A stretch of 5,691 nt of DNA from a bacterium (GTDB taxonomy: Bacteria; Zixibacteria; MSB-5A5; GN15; FEB-12). This document shows, piece by piece, positions 4,464-5,691 of this stretch (position 1 is the first letter of the stretch; every line of letters starts with the position of its first letter). A model generated the notes under the pieces. It was given only the letters and a program-made list of their open reading frames with translations, did no database searches and was not told the DNA's origin. The position numbers and the translations under genes are program-made. The DNA is taken from assembly GCA_030629485.1 (NCBI GenBank), contig DAOVOW010000152.1, positions 1 through 5,691 on the forward strand, in the 5' to 3' direction.

Positions 4464-5691
4464 GTGCTAAATCCGCATATAGTCAACTTCGTATATCTCG
4501 TCGCAGCCATACTGTTCATATACGGTTTGAAAGGACTGACCCACCCGCGAACGGCTGTCAGAGGTAATCGTACTGCCGCCTTAGGCATGTTCGTGGCTAT
4601 TGCCGCGACTTTGCTCAGCAGCAAATTCGAATGGCAGTACATACTCTTGGGCGTAGCCATCGGCAGTGTTATTGGCGCGGTGGCGGCGATGAGAGTGAAG
4701 ATGACCGCGATGCCTGAGATGGTAGGCCTTTTCAACGGTTTTGGCGGCGGCGCCTCGGTCCTGGTGGCCGGTTCGGCTCTGGTGGCGGTCATGCAACACG
4801 TTTCCGCTTCCGGCCCCGATCTGCAGATGAAGATCGCTACGGTGGCCACCGGTATCATCGGTTCGGTGACTTTCTTTGGCAGTTACGTAGCCTTCGGCAA
4901 GCTGGCCGAATTCCTTGCTGTCAAATGGAAGTTGCGTACCTGGCAAAAAGTAATCAAGTACGGCTTCTCTCTGATCGTGGCCGCTGGAGCTGTCTGGTTA
5001 GGTGTGAGTTCCATCGATCAATCGGGTGTCCCGTTGTCAGCGGGGTTGATGCTGTCGGGGCTTCTGATCGGCGGGCTTTTGCTTATTAAGAAAGACCGAT
5101 TCCCCGGCATGAACGCGCTGAAAGGCATTCTCGGGCTGCTCACGGTGGCTCTGGGTGTGCTGGCGGTCCTCGATCCGGGCAATACGATGCTGTTCTGGCT
5201 GATGGTCGGCGCAGCCGGTGTCCTGGGGGTTCTTCTAACCTTCTCCATTGGTGGCGCCGATATGCCGGTGGTAATCGCTCTGCTGAATTCTTATTCCGGT
5301 ATCGCTGCTGCCGCAACCGGTTTTGTGATAAATAATAACGTCCTGATTATTGCCGGGTCGCTGGTCGGGGCCTCGGGGGTTGTTCTTACGAACATAATGT
5401 GCAAGGCGATGAACCGCTCGCTGACCAACGTGCTGTTCGGCGTCATGGGTCCGACCGGTGATACGCCGTCGGCTGATGATGTCTATGGCGGTAAGGTTAA
5501 GGTTACCTCGGCTGATGAGATCGCCATGCTCTTCGACGGCGCTCGCCACGTCGTGATTGTGCCGGGTTATGGTATGGCCGTCGCCCAGGCTCAGCATGCG
5601 GTACGTGACCTGGCCGATCTTCTCGAACAGCGCGGCATTGAGGTTGATTTCGCAGTACATCCGGTGGCCGGCCGCATGCCGGGACATATGA
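4464..5691 (+). CDS. pntB: NAD(P) transhydrogenase subunit beta (3' end beyond window)
   Basis: From GTG 4464 there are 409 open codons plus one base to the right edge. The protein supplies the remaining membrane helices of domain II and the NADP(H)-binding domain III. Family blocks in order: YLVAAILF at 11-18; KMTAMPEMVGLFNGFGGG at 79-96; GSVTFFGSYVAFGKL at 133-147; GGADMPVV at 263-270 with Asp266; LLNSYSG at 273-279 with Asn275 (E. coli Asp213 and Asn222); IMCKAMNRS before domain III; GYGMAVAQAQ at 368-377, the NADP(H) motif; and HPVAGRMPGHM at the edge. About 100 residues remain outside. Position 91 is Asn, where E. coli has His91. Between GKL (147) and Asp266 there are 119 residues against about 67 in E. 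coli, with two extra hydrophobic segments at about 163-184 and 189-208. The start is two bases after pntAB. A TTG at 4458 is in frame but too close to the A-rich ribosome binding site. Confidence 0.96.
   Translation, partial: MLNPHIVNFVYLVAAILFIYGLKGLTHPRTAVRGNRTAALGMFVAIAATLLSSKFEWQYILLGVAIGSVIGAVAAMRVKMTAMPEMVGLFNGFGGGASVLVAGSALVAVMQHVSASGPDLQMKIATVATGIIGSVTFFGSYVAFGKLAEFLAVKWKLRTWQKVIKYGFSLIVAAGAVWLGVSSIDQSGVPLSAGLMLSGLLIGGLLLIKKDRFPGMNALKGILGLLTVALGVLAVLDPGNTMLFWLMVGAAGVLGVLLTFSIGGADMPVVIALLNSYSGIAAAATGFVINNNVLIIAGSLVGASGVVLTNIMCKAMNRSLTNVLFGVMGPTGDTPSADDVYGGKVKVTSADEIAMLFDGARHVVIVPGYGMAVAQAQHAVRDLADLLEQRGIEVDFAVHPVAGRMPGHM

Noticed and set aside
4445..5687. Several minus-strand open frames (4445-4858, 4581-4946, 5018-5248, 5235-5687)
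   Set aside because: All are opposite pntB, whose conserved blocks fill this stretch without interruption.

Overview
The window looks like chromosomal DNA of a Gram-negative-type bacterium. GC appears moderate by eye (mid-50s percent, not counted), start codons are mixed ATG/GTG, and Shine-Dalgarno sites are purine-rich. The split three-gene proton-translocating transhydrogenase (pntAA-pntAB-pntB) occurs in many phyla. The PntB core resembles the Thermus-type or environmental class rather than the enterobacterial one. An uncultivated lineage, for example in the FCB group or former Deltaproteobacteria, would fit, but this is a low-confidence inference and no marker gene in the window settles it.

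Layout, left to right. (1) Positions 1-594, minus strand: the N-terminal 198 codons of a gene that runs off the left edge. It encodes a signal-peptide-like N-terminus, a YidD domain with its three cysteines, an acidic/Ser/Gly linker and the start of a TPR-like helical repeat. (2) Positions 595-929: a divergent intergenic region with candidate promoters for both flanking genes, a short direct repeat and a small hairpin. (3) Positions 930-2453, plus strand: a complete DEAD-box RNA helicase of 507 residues with all core motifs and a very basic tail. (4) Positions 2454-2977: 524 bases with no convincing gene. It holds several inverted repeats, including two 19-base arms about 208 bases apart, and a candidate promoter for the next operon. 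(5) Positions 2978-5691, plus strand: a tightly packed operon with pntAA (soluble NAD(H)-binding domain I), pntAB (three membrane helices; TAATG junction with pntAA) and pntB (membrane domain plus NADP(H)-binding domain III; 2-base gap). pntB is cut by the right edge about 100 residues before its expected end.

The three Pnt proteins together form one inner-membrane enzyme. It transfers hydride between NADH and NADP+ and couples this to inward proton movement, normally supplying NADPH. The helicase and the YidD-TPR gene have no evident functional tie to it.

The points most worth a second look are the exported YidD-TPR architecture, an insertion of about 52 residues in PntB that appears to add two membrane helices, and the repeat-rich gap upstream of pntAA. 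I see no CRISPR array, transposase, RNA gene or defence system.
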